Origin: CAVQNQ01 sp963714205
GTDB lineage: Bacteria; Acidobacteriota; Terriglobia; Bryobacterales; Bryobacteraceae
DNA: 64,000 nucleotides
Reading direction: 5' to 3'
Assembly (NCBI GenBank): GCA_963714205.1
Contig: CAVQNQ010000004.1
Span: 186,001 to 250,000, forward strand
The notes under the pieces: model-generated
Seen by the model: only the letters and a program-made list of their open reading frames with translations
What the model was told of the DNA's origin: nothing
Databases searched by the model: none
Made by a program: the position numbers and the translations under genes
Part shown: piece by piece, positions 9,912 through 17,749 of the stretch
How positions within the stretch are numbered: position 1 is the first letter of the stretch
Layout: each line of letters begins with the position of its first letter

Positions 9912-10181
9912 ATGGCCCTATCCGCACGCAATCAGCTTCGTGGTCAGATCAAAGACGTAAAGCTCGGCAACGTAATGGCGCACATCGTTGTTCAGGTTGG
10001 CGACAACGAGATCGAAAGCGTCATAACCCGGCGCAGTGCCGAAGAGATGGACCTCAAAACCGGCGACGACGTTACAGTGGTCATCGAGTCCACTGAAGTG
10101 ATGATTCAAAAATGGCTCGTCGGCGGAATCTGTGGGGGATTTTGCGGGATTCAGCGCGGCGGTTGGCTGAGGAAACGGTGA
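9912..10181 (+). CDS. Single-domain Mop/TOBE (molbindin-like) molybdate-binding protein
   Basis: Residues 1-66 match the Mop/TOBE fold closely: MALSARNQLRGQIKDVKLGN, then VMAHIVVQVG, ITRRSAEEMDLKTGDDVTVV and IESTEVMI. Free-standing molbindins of about 70 residues oligomerise and store molybdate or tungstate. The tail after position 67 (QKWLVGGICGGFCGIQRGGW) is not typical and may be an added segment or read-through past a lost stop. A molybdenum store fits the molybdopterin enzyme encoded at 48265 in the same window, though the two are 38 kb apart. Confidence 0.75.
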   Translation: MALSARNQLRGQIKDVKLGNVMAHIVVQVGDNEIESVITRRSAEEMDLKTGDDVTVVIESTEVMIQKWLVGGICGGFCGIQRGGWLRKR

Positions 10182-10210
10182 AGCCTCCGGCAGGTGGAAT
10201 CGAAGGACCG

Positions 10211-10564
10211 CTATAGCAGCTCTTCCGCTTCCAGGGCATAGACGAGAGGTCCACCCTCATCGTCGATTCGGTCATCGAGAATCTGCTCGATGTTTTTTCT
10301 TCTCAGATTTCTCAGATAAGGGTTTCCGTTGAGGTCGCGGATGATTTCCCCACCCGATGCCCAGAGGTTATCGACGTGCCTTTGAATGGTTTTCGGGAAC
10401 CGATCCGAGGCGACCAGAGCCTCCAGAAATGGCCGGAAGCAAGCCACCAGTTTCTCGCCCGACGGCAAGTCTTTTTGCCATCCCATCCACGTACGTGGCC
10501 AGTTGTCCAGACCCCGGCGATAACGCTCCAGTGCGGCCGGCAAAGAGGACTTGGCGCGGTTCAT
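10211..10564 (-). CDS. Conserved hypothetical protein of unknown function
   Basis: A 117-residue protein with the motifs RGLDNWPRTWMGWQKDLPSG, PFLEALV, TIQRHVDNLWASGGEIIRDL and EDGGPLV-like DDEGGPLVY. I recall this arrangement from uncharacterised proteins scattered widely in bacteria, often near mobile DNA. Its first 29 codons are repeated at 11525-11634, where they form only a truncated remnant. Confidence 0.7.
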   Translation of the reverse strand: MNRAKSSLPAALERYRRGLDNWPRTWMGWQKDLPSGEKLVACFRPFLEALVASDRFPKTIQRHVDNLWASGGEIIRDLNGNPYLRNLRRKNIEQILDDRIDDEGGPLVYALEAEELL

Positions 10565-10587
10565 GGTAGAGGTTTTCGCCGTCGCTC
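10478..10587. repeat. 110-bp direct repeat, copy 1
   Basis: Starts CCATCCCATCCACGTACGTG and ends GCCGTCGCTC. It is almost identical to 11525-11634. It covers the 5' end of the hypothetical gene at 10211-10564. The two copies bracket the double-CxxCG gene. Confidence 0.85.
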
Positions 10588-10658
10588 AGCGCCAGCTCCG
10601 CCGCCACTCCGCGATCCCACCGGTACCAACGCTGTCTGAAGCCGCACGCTGCACTGAA

Positions 10659-11519
10659 TCAGGTTGGGTTACGTTCGTCCCCAGGGCCTTCCGTACCTGA
10701 GCTCATCGTCGCTCTACATGGGTAAAATGTCACACGCCGGAGGGAAGCGGCACCGATTTCCCGATAGAGTAGCGACGGCACCAAGATAAGCTTGTATGCA
10801 CAGGCACCCGAACCGAACCAGTGGGTCGATTTCGACATTTGCGTCACAACGCCGACCGGTGCTGGCGAAAAACCTCTACGCAGGAGCCTGGCCTTTTTCC
10901 GGCCGCACTGATCGCACGATCCAAAAGACAAATCTTTGATCTGCAGATCAACCAGGTCGGAAATCTTTAGCTGCACCACGGTGTCGATTTCCCGTCCGGT
11001 TCCGTTCAGAACAACAGGCCAGCAATCGATGCTATGGGGAGCGAACACAGACGACCACACCTCGGGAGACACGAAGTACTCGTCGAACACCCAGTTCAGT
11101 TGCATCATTTCGCGCTTTAGGCTCGGGCGGGATTTTAGCCGAAAAGGACGAATCTGGCGACCACCGATGCCGCATCTGTGGCAATACTCGGACAGGTCAT
11201 ATGTCGCTTTCAAATAGCCGAGTTGATCCGAGGGTTCTGGGTATCCGCGGGGCGACGATGCATAGACCACGAAAGCCGTCGCCGCTTCGAGTTCCGTCTT
11301 GAGAAATTTCGTGTAGACGGTATCCATGGAACGGAACCTGGGCGGAAGGCGCTTGAGTCCTTCCCACCGAGGATCCTCTTCGCTGATGTCGAAACCGACG
11401 GAGACTGGCCCGCCTCTAGGCATTTGCACACCCGGTTCGAGTTCGATCCCGATATCCAAGAAAACCTGCCGATCGTCATCGGACGAGAGCAATAGCCCAA
11501 AATGGTGCATTATTTCCAT
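10659..11519 (-). CDS. Double-CxxCG protein (resembles myxobacterial SitI-type immunity family)
   Basis: A 286-residue protein starting MEIMHHFGLLLSSDDD. It has two well separated CxxCG motifs, YCHRCG near residue 140 and GSCDQCGRKKAR near residue 225, each probably half of a metal site. A paralogous family with double CxxCG is known from Myxococcus, where some members are immunity proteins for Sit contact-dependent toxins. The overall layout fits, but I cannot confirm homology. The open frame continues upstream into the 110-bp repeat and adds 24 residues (MPAALERYCRGLDNWPRT...); I treat these as not native. Confidence 0.6.
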   Translation of the reverse strand: MEIMHHFGLLLSSDDDRQVFLDIGIELEPGVQMPRGGPVSVGFDISEEDPRWEGLKRLPPRFRSMDTVYTKFLKTELEAATAFVVYASSPRGYPEPSDQLGYLKATYDLSEYCHRCGIGGRQIRPFRLKSRPSLKREMMQLNWVFDEYFVSPEVWSSVFAPHSIDCWPVVLNGTGREIDTVVQLKISDLVDLQIKDLSFGSCDQCGRKKARLLRRGFSPAPVGVVTQMSKSTHWFGSGACAYKLILVPSLLYREIGAASLRRVTFYPCRATMSSGTEGPGDERNPT

Positions 11520-11524
11520 CTTTT

Positions 11525-11634
11525 CCCATCCCATCCACGTACGTGGCCAGTTGTCCAGACCCCGGCAATAACGCTCCAGGGCGGCCGGCAAAGAGGACCT
11601 GGCGCGGTTTATGGTAGAGGTTTCGCCGTCGCTC
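11525..11634. repeat. 110-bp direct repeat, copy 2 (5' remnant of a hypothetical gene)
   Basis: Second copy of 10478-10587. On the minus strand it encodes PAALERYCRGLDNWPRTWMGW, the start of the family at 10211-10564, and then breaks off into the double-CxxCG gene. The ISL3 transposase starts 12 bases beyond it. Confidence 0.85.
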
Positions 11635-11645
11635 GCTTCCGCGCC

Positions 11646-12878
11646 ATGGAACTCATCACGATTCTAAACCGCTGCCATCGCTTCCGGGGATTTGTCTATC
11701 ATCGAGCCCGCTTCAGCTCCGACCACAAGAGCATCGAGGTCTCCGTGCGGCCCCGTAAGGGCTCCTCCGCGGTCTGTTCGCGCTGCCATCAGCCGGCCGC
11801 CGGTTATGACCAACTGGCCGAGCGGCGCTTCGAGTTCATGCCCTTCTGGGGATTTTTCGTCTTCCTCCTGTACACCATGCGCCGCGTCGACTGCCGGCGT
11901 TGCTGCGCCATCGTCGTCGAAGAACTTCCGTGGGGCGACGGCAAACGCACCCTGACCAAGGCCTACATGCTCTTTCTGGCCCGCTGGGCGCGCAGGCTTT
12001 CGTGGAAAGAAACGGCCCAAGCCTTTCGCACTTCCTGGGAAAAGGTTTTTGATGCGGTCGAACACGTCGTCACCTGGGGACTGGAGCACCGCACGCTCGG
12101 CCAGATCGACGCCATTGGCGTCGACGAGATCCAATACGCCAAAGGCCACAAATACCTGACGCTGGTTTATCAGATCGATATCGGCATCATCCGGTTGCTG
12201 TGGGTAGGGAAGGAACGGACCATCGAGTCCTTCCAGGGATTCTTTACCGCCATGGGCCAGGAGGTCATCTCTAAAATCGCCTTCGTCTGCTCCGACATGT
12301 GGGAGCCGTACCTGAAGCTCATCCGCGAAAAATGCTCTCAAGCCCTTCACATCCTCGATCGCTTCCACATCGTCGCCAATATGAACAAGGCCCTCGACAA
12401 GATCCGCGCTGAGGAAACCGGCCGCATGAAACGCGAGGGCCGCGATCCGGTCCTCAAGAAGTCACGCTGGTTGCTACTCAAGCGGAGTGAGAATCTCGGT
12501 GACGAGCAGCACTTCCGACTCCGGGACCTGCTCCGCTACAACCTGAAAACCGTTCGGGCTTACCTTCTCAAGGAAGCCTTCCAGCAACTCTGGGACTACA
12601 ACTCGCCCGCCTGGGCAGGCAAGTTCCTTGACGAATGGTGCCGCCAGACCATGCAGTCGCGCATCGAACCTATGAAGAAAATCGCCCGCTCACTCCGAGG
12701 GCACCGCGAACTGATCCTCAATTATTTCCGCGCCCAGAAACTGCTTTCCAGCGGCGTTGTCGAGGGTCTGAACAACAAGGCTAAAGTCACTATGAGAAAA
12801 TCCTACGGTTTTCGCACCTTCCGCTGCCTCGAACTTGCGCTCTATCACCCACTTGGCAAATTACCCGAGCCAGAATCG
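11646..12878 (+). CDS. ISL3-family transposase, main exon
   Basis: 411 codons before the intron. The N-terminal zinc finger has CSRCHQPAAGYD and CRRCCAIVVEE. The DDE catalytic core shows IGVDEIQYAKGHKYLTLVYQ for the first Asp, VCSDMWEPYLKLI for the second and SSGVVEGLNNKAKVTMRKSYG for the Glu. The start ATG at 11646 gives the usual MELITILNRCHRF opening. Length and motifs match complete ISL3 transposases. The gene is disrupted on the antisense strand by the intron, so splicing of the intron RNA cannot repair the transposase mRNA. Confidence 0.88.
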
Positions 12879-12918
12879 GTCGCGGTAGGGATGCCGGTCT
12901 CCCAGCACCCCCCGCACA

Positions 12919-12951
12919 GATCCCCACGAGCGGCACTACCGCATGAGGCTC
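12919..12951 (-). ncRNA. Group II intron domain V
   Basis: On the minus strand this reads GAGCCTCATGCGG-TAGT-GCCGCTCGTGGGGATC-like, a short capped hairpin directly after the reverse transcriptase stop codon. Domain V is the catalytic core of group II introns. Domain VI follows, down to the 3' end at 12879. Confidence 0.8.
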
Positions 12952-14388
12952 CTATCTCGGATGAATGGCGTCAAAGCGAACTCGGGGGTACGGATGAAGA
13001 ATACGCGGGGACGGAATCCACCGGCCTGCCAGTTTGCTCATCCGCGCCCAAGTTAGGTTGCGCTTCCCACCCCGATGGATCAACAGGCTCCTCCAGAGTC
13101 GGATCGCCCGAGAGCGAAATGTCGCCAGACTGTCAGCGTTTCCCGGTACCGCGTGGTAGTTGAAGTAACCCTGCACGACCGACCGAAGCCACTTGCCCGT
13201 TTGCGCTACCGGTTCGTGCATCCGTCTACGCAGTTGCTGCTTAATTTCCAGCGGCTTGGCCCGCATCCGTTTGCTCACCGTCTTGCGCTTCAGAGCATAG
13301 CCCCAGTTCCGGTCCTTCCCGCTGATATGCGTGAATCCCAGAAAGTCGAACGTCTCGGGTTTCCCTTCTCCTCTCTGTTTCCGGTCTCGCTCGGCGAACC
13401 GCCCGAACTCAATCCGGCGCGTTTTGTCTGGGTGCAGCTCCAGCCCAAACTTCAGCAGCCGCTCCCGAAGTTCCATCAGGAATCGGTCTGCGTCCGTCAG
13501 ATGCTGAAACCCGATGACGTTATCGTCGGCGTACCGGACGACAACGACGTCGCCTCGCGCGCACTTCTTGCGCCAGGCGTCCACCCACAGGTCGAACACG
13601 TAATGCAGATAGATGTTCGCAAGCAACGGCGAAGCCACCGAACCCTGCGGGGTACCCATCTCTGTGTCCTTCCATTCACCTTCCTCCAGCACTCCCGCCT
13701 TCAGCCATTTCTGGATCAGCCGGAGAATGCGGCGGTCGGCAACGCGATGTTGGACGAATTTCAGGAGCCAATCGTGCGATAAGTTGTCGAAAAAGCCCCT
13801 GATATCACAGTCCAAAATCCAGTTCACCTTCTTCCGCGTGATCGCGACGTACAGCGCATCCAACGCTTGGTGCTGGCTGCGCCCTGGCCGAAAACCATAC
13901 GAGAAGCCTCGAAAATCTTCCTCGTATATCTGATTGAGGATGGTGACCACGGCCTGTTGAACAATCTTGTCCTCCAGCGCCGCGACCCCGAGCGGCCGCT
14001 GCCGGCCATCCGGTTTCGGAATGTATACCCTTCTCGATGGTTGCGCTCGATAAGCGCCGCGGTGAACCCGGCTGTGCAGATCGGCGAGCCGCCCCTCCAG
14101 CCCGGTCTCATACTCCTGCCAAGTGACGCCGTCCACTCCTGGCGCAGCCTTACGCTTCAAAGCGTAAAAGCTGTCCCGGAGCAGCGCGACTGTCAAATGG
14201 TGAAGCAAGGCGGTGAACTTCATCTCCTTCCTTTCCCTTGCTGCCTTACGCACACCCGCCAACCCTTGGGACACGCGCGCCTCGCTCTGTGTCGAGTGCG
14301 TGCTGAGCTGATGAGTGTTCTCCTTGATCAGCGGCCTTCCCTCCTCACTCTCCGCCGGCGGTTGCCCGCTTTTGTTCGAATGGTTCAT
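12952..14388 (-). CDS. ltrA: Group II intron reverse transcriptase/maturase
   Basis: Multifunctional protein that helps intron RNA splice and copies it into DNA at new sites. RT blocks are clear: GVDGVTWQEYE, RRVYIPKPDGRQRPLGVAAL, YGFRPGRSQHQALD, the template-binding GTPQGSVASPLLANIYLHYV and the catalytic VVRYADDNVIGF. The C-terminal maturase region ends in WARMSKLAGRWIPSPRILHP. There is no HNH endonuclease domain. I take ATG 14388 (MNHSNKSGQPPAES) as start; the frame is open to 14514. The second copy lacks the N-terminal part. Confidence 0.9.
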   Translation of the reverse strand: MNHSNKSGQPPAESEEGRPLIKENTHQLSTHSTQSEARVSQGLAGVRKAARERKEMKFTALLHHLTVALLRDSFYALKRKAAPGVDGVTWQEYETGLEGRLADLHSRVHRGAYRAQPSRRVYIPKPDGRQRPLGVAALEDKIVQQAVVTILNQIYEEDFRGFSYGFRPGRSQHQALDALYVAITRKKVNWILDCDIRGFFDNLSHDWLLKFVQHRVADRRILRLIQKWLKAGVLEEGEWKDTEMGTPQGSVASPLLANIYLHYVFDLWVDAWRKKCARGDVVVVRYADDNVIGFQHLTDADRFLMELRERLLKFGLELHPDKTRRIEFGRFAERDRKQRGEGKPETFDFLGFTHISGKDRNWGYALKRKTVSKRMRAKPLEIKQQLRRRMHEPVAQTGKWLRSVVQGYFNYHAVPGNADSLATFRSRAIRLWRSLLIHRGGKRNLTWARMSKLAGRWIPSPRILHPYPRVRFDAIHPR

Positions 14389-14948
14389 CGGTACTATACC
14401 GCTGTCCGACTCCTCGAAGACGTGCACGCGGGCCGTACGGCTACTGCCTTCACCCGCCGGCCTGTCGCAGAAAGTCGCTTCAGGCATCTCCGAGGTCTCC
14501 CGGTTCTCGTGCATGGAGTTTCCAGACGTGCATGGGGTCTACGACTACGCAGGGCCGTCCGACAACTCGCGTTAGCGCTGCCGGGCGTGTGGCCTTCCGC
14601 AGTGGGTACGGCGTCGGCGCCCTGATTACAAATTTTCGAAGCTCGATACCCAGCCCATCTTTTCCCCTGTTTACGCTTCACTGGAGACCTCACGGAATCC
14701 AATGCAAAACTCGGGGCCGAGCGGATCGCTACTCCTTTCTCGTGAGGCTCTTTCATCCTCAGTTCCATGCCGGTTTATCCCGGCGCACACCCACGATTTC
14801 TTCTGACGAGCCTCAAAAATAGCAGTGCTGCGGCTCTGGTCAAGAGGGCACTCGCCCGGTGGACCACAGCATCCCTGGCGACGGACGGCGGTTTATAGCG
14901 CTATTGTCCCGGCGTCGTCTGGTAAAATCGGCTTTCCGGGGAGCTACC

Positions 14949-15398
14949 TTGCCGCACAGTCGTCGAGCGCTGCTGTCAGCCCTGTTTTTCTACTGCACCT
15001 TTGCTCACGCTCAGAGAATTGCTTTCGAGCTTCAAACACACCCGGGTAGCCCGATTGTGCTTGTCAACTTCACTCCGACCGCATTTTCCATCGAATCCGA
15101 CCGAAGACAGTTTGTTACGGTGAAGAATGGATCTGATAAGGTCACGGCTGCGGTGGCTTTTCAAGAGGCAATTTCAAGCGGGTCAAGGACCGAAATAGTA
15201 ACCCTTGAGTGGGTTTCGATCATTATCAGACCCGGTGAGAAGAAGCGGCTCTCTGTCACCGTTCAGGATCTTTGGAACCGTATTCAGACCGCCGCCAAAT
15301 CAGGCAATACGATTTCCAAGCCAGTACTCAGCGTTGTGTGTGTTGAGTTCATCGACGGCTCAGTATGGAGCGCTCCTACGGAACGAGCGCACACGTAG
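14949..15398 (+). CDS. Hypothetical secreted protein
   Basis: About 149 residues from the TTG at 14949, chosen because it gives a clean signal peptide (PHSRRALLSALFFYCTFAHAQ). The open frame extends to 14859. The mature part is beta-rich (IVLVNFTPTAFSIESDRRQF and following), has a charged IIRPGEKKRLSVTV stretch and no recognisable catalytic motif. It lies just beyond the ISL3 right side and is not part of the element. Confidence 0.55.
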   Translation: MPHSRRALLSALFFYCTFAHAQRIAFELQTHPGSPIVLVNFTPTAFSIESDRRQFVTVKNGSDKVTAAVAFQEAISSGSRTEIVTLEWVSIIIRPGEKKRLSVTVQDLWNRIQTAAKSGNTISKPVLSVVCVEFIDGSVWSAPTERAHT

Positions 15399-15454
15399 AC
15401 CAGCGATCACATCGGCACAGCCTACCACCCCACGTTGTCGCACCGCCTACGCGG

Positions 15455-15745
15455 CGATCGCCAGGGTTGTCGCGGGCAGCGCCGCGGCTCTTCGGCTGGC
15501 GCTCGCACGCGGAATGTCTGCGGTTCGGCTCTCGTACGCTGCCCCGCGTCCCGCGGACGCGACTACCGGGTGCAGGTGCAGAGGGGAGGCGACGCGCTGG
15601 CTTCCGCGGCCGGCCGCTGTTCGTGCCGCCCGAGCGGCGGAGGTGGTCGCCAACGGCGCGGTGCGACTGCCACGGCGCCCAGGGCAGCGCGGGCGCTCTC
15701 CGACTGGCGCGCGGATGTCGGGATGTCGCCGGTTCGGGTCTCTCG
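15455..15745 (+). repeat. GC-rich dispersed hairpin repeat, copy F
   Basis: Well preserved copy upstream of the second coiled-coil gene: GGATGTC-like GGAATGTCTGCGGTTCGG, CTCGTACG, CCGCGTCCCGCGGACGCG, GGCTTCCGCGGCCGGCCGCT, GTGCCGCCCGAGCGGCGGAG and GGTCGCCAACGGCGCGGTG. Its position relative to the gene mirrors copy A. Confidence 0.75.
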
Positions 15746-15809
15746 CTCGCGCCTTGCGAATTTCCAGCGACTCGGGGCACCAGCTCCCGATTATGATGAA
15801 TGGACCGGC

Positions 15810-16241
15810 ATGAACAACATCATCTCCGAGTACCAGAAATGGAAGCAGCAGGGCGAGGACCTGCGTGTACAGGCAAAGCAGGCGATGGAGTCGCGCTTTC
15901 GGGAATTGCTCGTCGAAGCAGTTCAGATTGCGCAAGAATACCGCTCCGACTTCGGCGGGCCGCTGAAGCCGCCGCCAGGCGTCACGTCGTTCCGATACAA
16001 GACTTCCACCAAGTTGAAGTCCAAGAAGACGCAGAAACCCCGCGCAGCAGCCAAAGGCGCGATCCCAGCGCCGACGGCACCCGCGAAGACAGACCCAAAG
16101 ACCGCACGCCTTCAGAAACGGCTCTCGGCGGCGCAGAGGAAACTGGAGCAAGCCAAAGCGAGCGGTGCTGTCGCCAAGAACCTGGAAGACAGGGTTTACG
16201 AGATCGAAGACGCGATCCGACTGTCCACGCAAGCGTCGTAG
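15810..16241 (+). CDS. Small coiled-coil/basic hypothetical protein, duplicated (copy 2)
   Basis: Same length (143 residues) and nearly identical in protein and DNA to 7092-7523. The differences are a few substitutions, such as Glu to Gln after VQIA and Thr-Lys for Ala-Lys near FRYKTS. The protein is conserved between copies while the surrounding repeat has drifted, which suggests the gene, not only the repeat, is under selection or was copied recently. Function unknown. Confidence 0.65.
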   Translation: MNNIISEYQKWKQQGEDLRVQAKQAMESRFRELLVEAVQIAQEYRSDFGGPLKPPPGVTSFRYKTSTKLKSKKTQKPRAAAKGAIPAPTAPAKTDPKTARLQKRLSAAQRKLEQAKASGAVAKNLEDRVYEIEDAIRLSTQAS

Positions 16242-16314
16242 AATCGATTAACCGAATGGCCGCTTTCCGCGCGGGTCCTGGAACGCCAGAACTGTCAGCC
16301 GCCCTAGCAACACG

Positions 16315-16505
16315 CTGCGCCTCGGATCGCGCGAAGGAGCACGCCACGTCGCCGGTTCGGCGCGCCCGCGCCGCGCGGCGGCCCCCGGACCCGGCTGTCG
16401 CGCGCACGGCGCAGGACGAGCGGAGCCGTGTTCCGCGGCTGGCCGCCGTGCGCGCCGGCCGAGCGGCGGTCCCGGCGGCCGACGGCGCGGTGACTGCCGG
16501 CACGC
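16315..16505 (+). repeat. GC-rich dispersed hairpin repeat, copy G
   Basis: Downstream of coiled-coil copy 2. It shares GGATCGCGCGAAGGAGCACG with copy B, then CGCGCACGGCGCAGGA, TTCCGCGGCTGGCCGCCGTG and GACGGCGCGGTGACTGCC. Gene plus flanking repeats was therefore duplicated as one module. The stretch 16505-16702 shows nothing else. Confidence 0.7.
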
Positions 16506-16702
16506 GGAAAGCCGCCCGAACTGCACTCCAGGCTCTCAGTGGTTCGATCATTGTACGAGTCGCGCATTTTCCGCCCGAAGCTCTTGGCGGCAGCCGCCGG
16601 TGTGTGGTGCCGGCAACCGCCTTGCGAATTTCTTCCCTGCCGCTGAGTATCAGGCCACGCCAGCCTGGGAAAAGGTTTGACGTGGCGATAGACCCCAGGT
16701 TT

Positions 16703-17416
16703 TTATAGAGCCATAAGGTGATCGCGGATGACGTCATTAAGGCGGCGATATTCCTCGCGAAGCGCTGCCAGTTCAGTCTCGTCCGCAAAATGGAGTCCAC
16801 CGCCGTCGATGACAGCGAGTTGCAGTCCGCCGATCATAGCAGAGTCGAAGCGCTTTCCGGCCAGTACGGTATATGCTGCCATTCGCTTTAGTGACCATAC
16901 GGGGCTGCCGGACTGATAGTAATCAGCGAAGAATCGGCCGAGGTTCCCGAGACCTCCACTTACCCTGTACCCCGTAATCTGACACACGGCGGGCGGGTCG
17001 CTAATGAAGACACTCCATAGCTGCCTTTCCGGAAGTTGATCTCCATAAAAGACAATCAGAAGCGCGCGTGGCAGATGTTCGTTCAGTACGGCGTGACGCT
17101 CCTCTGCGTCCGGATAGTCCAATTCTGCCTTTTCGCGCACAGCTCTGAGGGCGTCTTTCGTGATTCTCTCCAATGAACGCTTTACGTTCTCAAAATCAAA
17201 GCCTTCGTCCAAGACCGAGAGGAGCCTGTCTTCGACACGACGGGTCGTGTCATCGCCGACACCCGCGAATACGACACGGTGTGTCTGCGAATGCTGGATT
17301 TTTTGAATGAAGACCCTGTCATTGTATTGCGTTCCGTGCTGCGCCTCGCCCACAAGCAACTCATCTGCGGCGAATACTATGCCGTCGGTTCCAATCATGC
17401 CAACAAGCAGCGTCAT
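16703..17416 (-). CDS. Proteasome-like Ntn-hydrolase fold protein
   Basis: A 237-residue protein beginning MTLLVGMIGTDGIVFAADEL, which matches the start of mature proteasome beta and HslV subunits (TTLVG...DGVVLAAD). If Met1 is removed, Thr2 would be the N-terminal nucleophile. NDRVFIQKI follows about 30 residues later, where active subunits have the catalytic Lys, here possibly Arg. The remainder keeps the alternating sheet and helix pattern (VVFAGVGDDTTRRVED, LLIVFYG, YRVSGGLGN). Such stand-alone proteins are usually annotated as proteasome-type proteases of unknown role. It is divergent from the DUF262 gene, with repeat H in between. Confidence 0.7.
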   Translation of the reverse strand: MTLLVGMIGTDGIVFAADELLVGEAQHGTQYNDRVFIQKIQHSQTHRVVFAGVGDDTTRRVEDRLLSVLDEGFDFENVKRSLERITKDALRAVREKAELDYPDAEERHAVLNEHLPRALLIVFYGDQLPERQLWSVFISDPPAVCQITGYRVSGGLGNLGRFFADYYQSGSPVWSLKRMAAYTVLAGKRFDSAMIGGLQLAVIDGGGLHFADETELAALREEYRRLNDVIRDHLMAL

Positions 17417-17479
17417 TAGTACTATTTTATGCGTGCGACAGGCTATACCGCGCGGTCTTCTGAAGTTCGGTTCCGAGGA

Positions 17480-17675
17480 ATTCGTGCCGCCCGAGCGGCG
17501 GCGGCGGGCTTGCCGGCCGGCGGCGCGCGAAAGCGCTCTCCCGCGCGCGAACGCGACGGTATTGGCGCTCCGGCCACGTGGAAGCCCAGCGGCGCGGCGT
17601 CCCGCGGATGCGGCCGTCGCGCGCACGGCGCAGTGGAAGGCCCGCTTCCGCGGGCGGCGGCGTCCCCCTCCAACC
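17480..17675 (+). repeat. GC-rich dispersed hairpin repeat, copy H (modules reordered)
   Basis: Contains GTGCCGCCCGAGCGGCGGCG, then AAAGCGCTCTCCCGCGCGCG with AACGCGACGGTATTGGCG, then GCGTCCCGCGGATGCGGCCG and CGCGCACGGCGCAGTGG. The modules appear in a different order from copies C and F. The repeat fills the promoter region between the two divergent genes. Confidence 0.65.
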
Positions 17676-17749
17676 GTCGACGTTTGTCTCTGCATCAACG
17701 GCCGCGTGAAGTTATCATTGACCTTCGACCAGACGAGGAATCCAAAACA

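Larger units (their letters stand above)
12879..14788 (-). mobile_element. Group II intron, full-length copy 1
   Basis: On the minus strand the element begins GTGCGCCGGG at 14788, matching the GUGYG 5' consensus, and ends CTACCGCGAC at 12879, matching the 3' AY rule. Domain V is at 12919-12951. The boundaries are fixed twice: removal restores the ISL3 reading frame here and the IS630 frame at the second copy. The 5' exon ends GTGGGT (IBS1). A complementary ACCCAC lies 181 bases inside the intron at 14602-14607, a good EBS1 candidate. Confidence 0.88.
11646..14806 (+). mobile_element. ISL3-family insertion sequence interrupted by a group II intron
   Basis: The transposase reading frame runs 11646-12878, stops at the intron, and resumes for six codons at 14789-14806. 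Removing 12879-14788 restores PEPE-STHDFF followed by a stop, a normal ISL3 C-terminus. Terminal inverted repeats could not be placed. The left side runs straight into the 110-bp repeat, so the left end may be lost. Confidence 0.82.

Noticed and set aside
7015..9912. Integron cassette array with attC-like repeats
   Set aside because: Small genes separated by a repeat suggested it, but no integrase gene and no RYYYAAC/GTTRRRY site pairs were seen, and repeat orientation is not consistent with cassettes.
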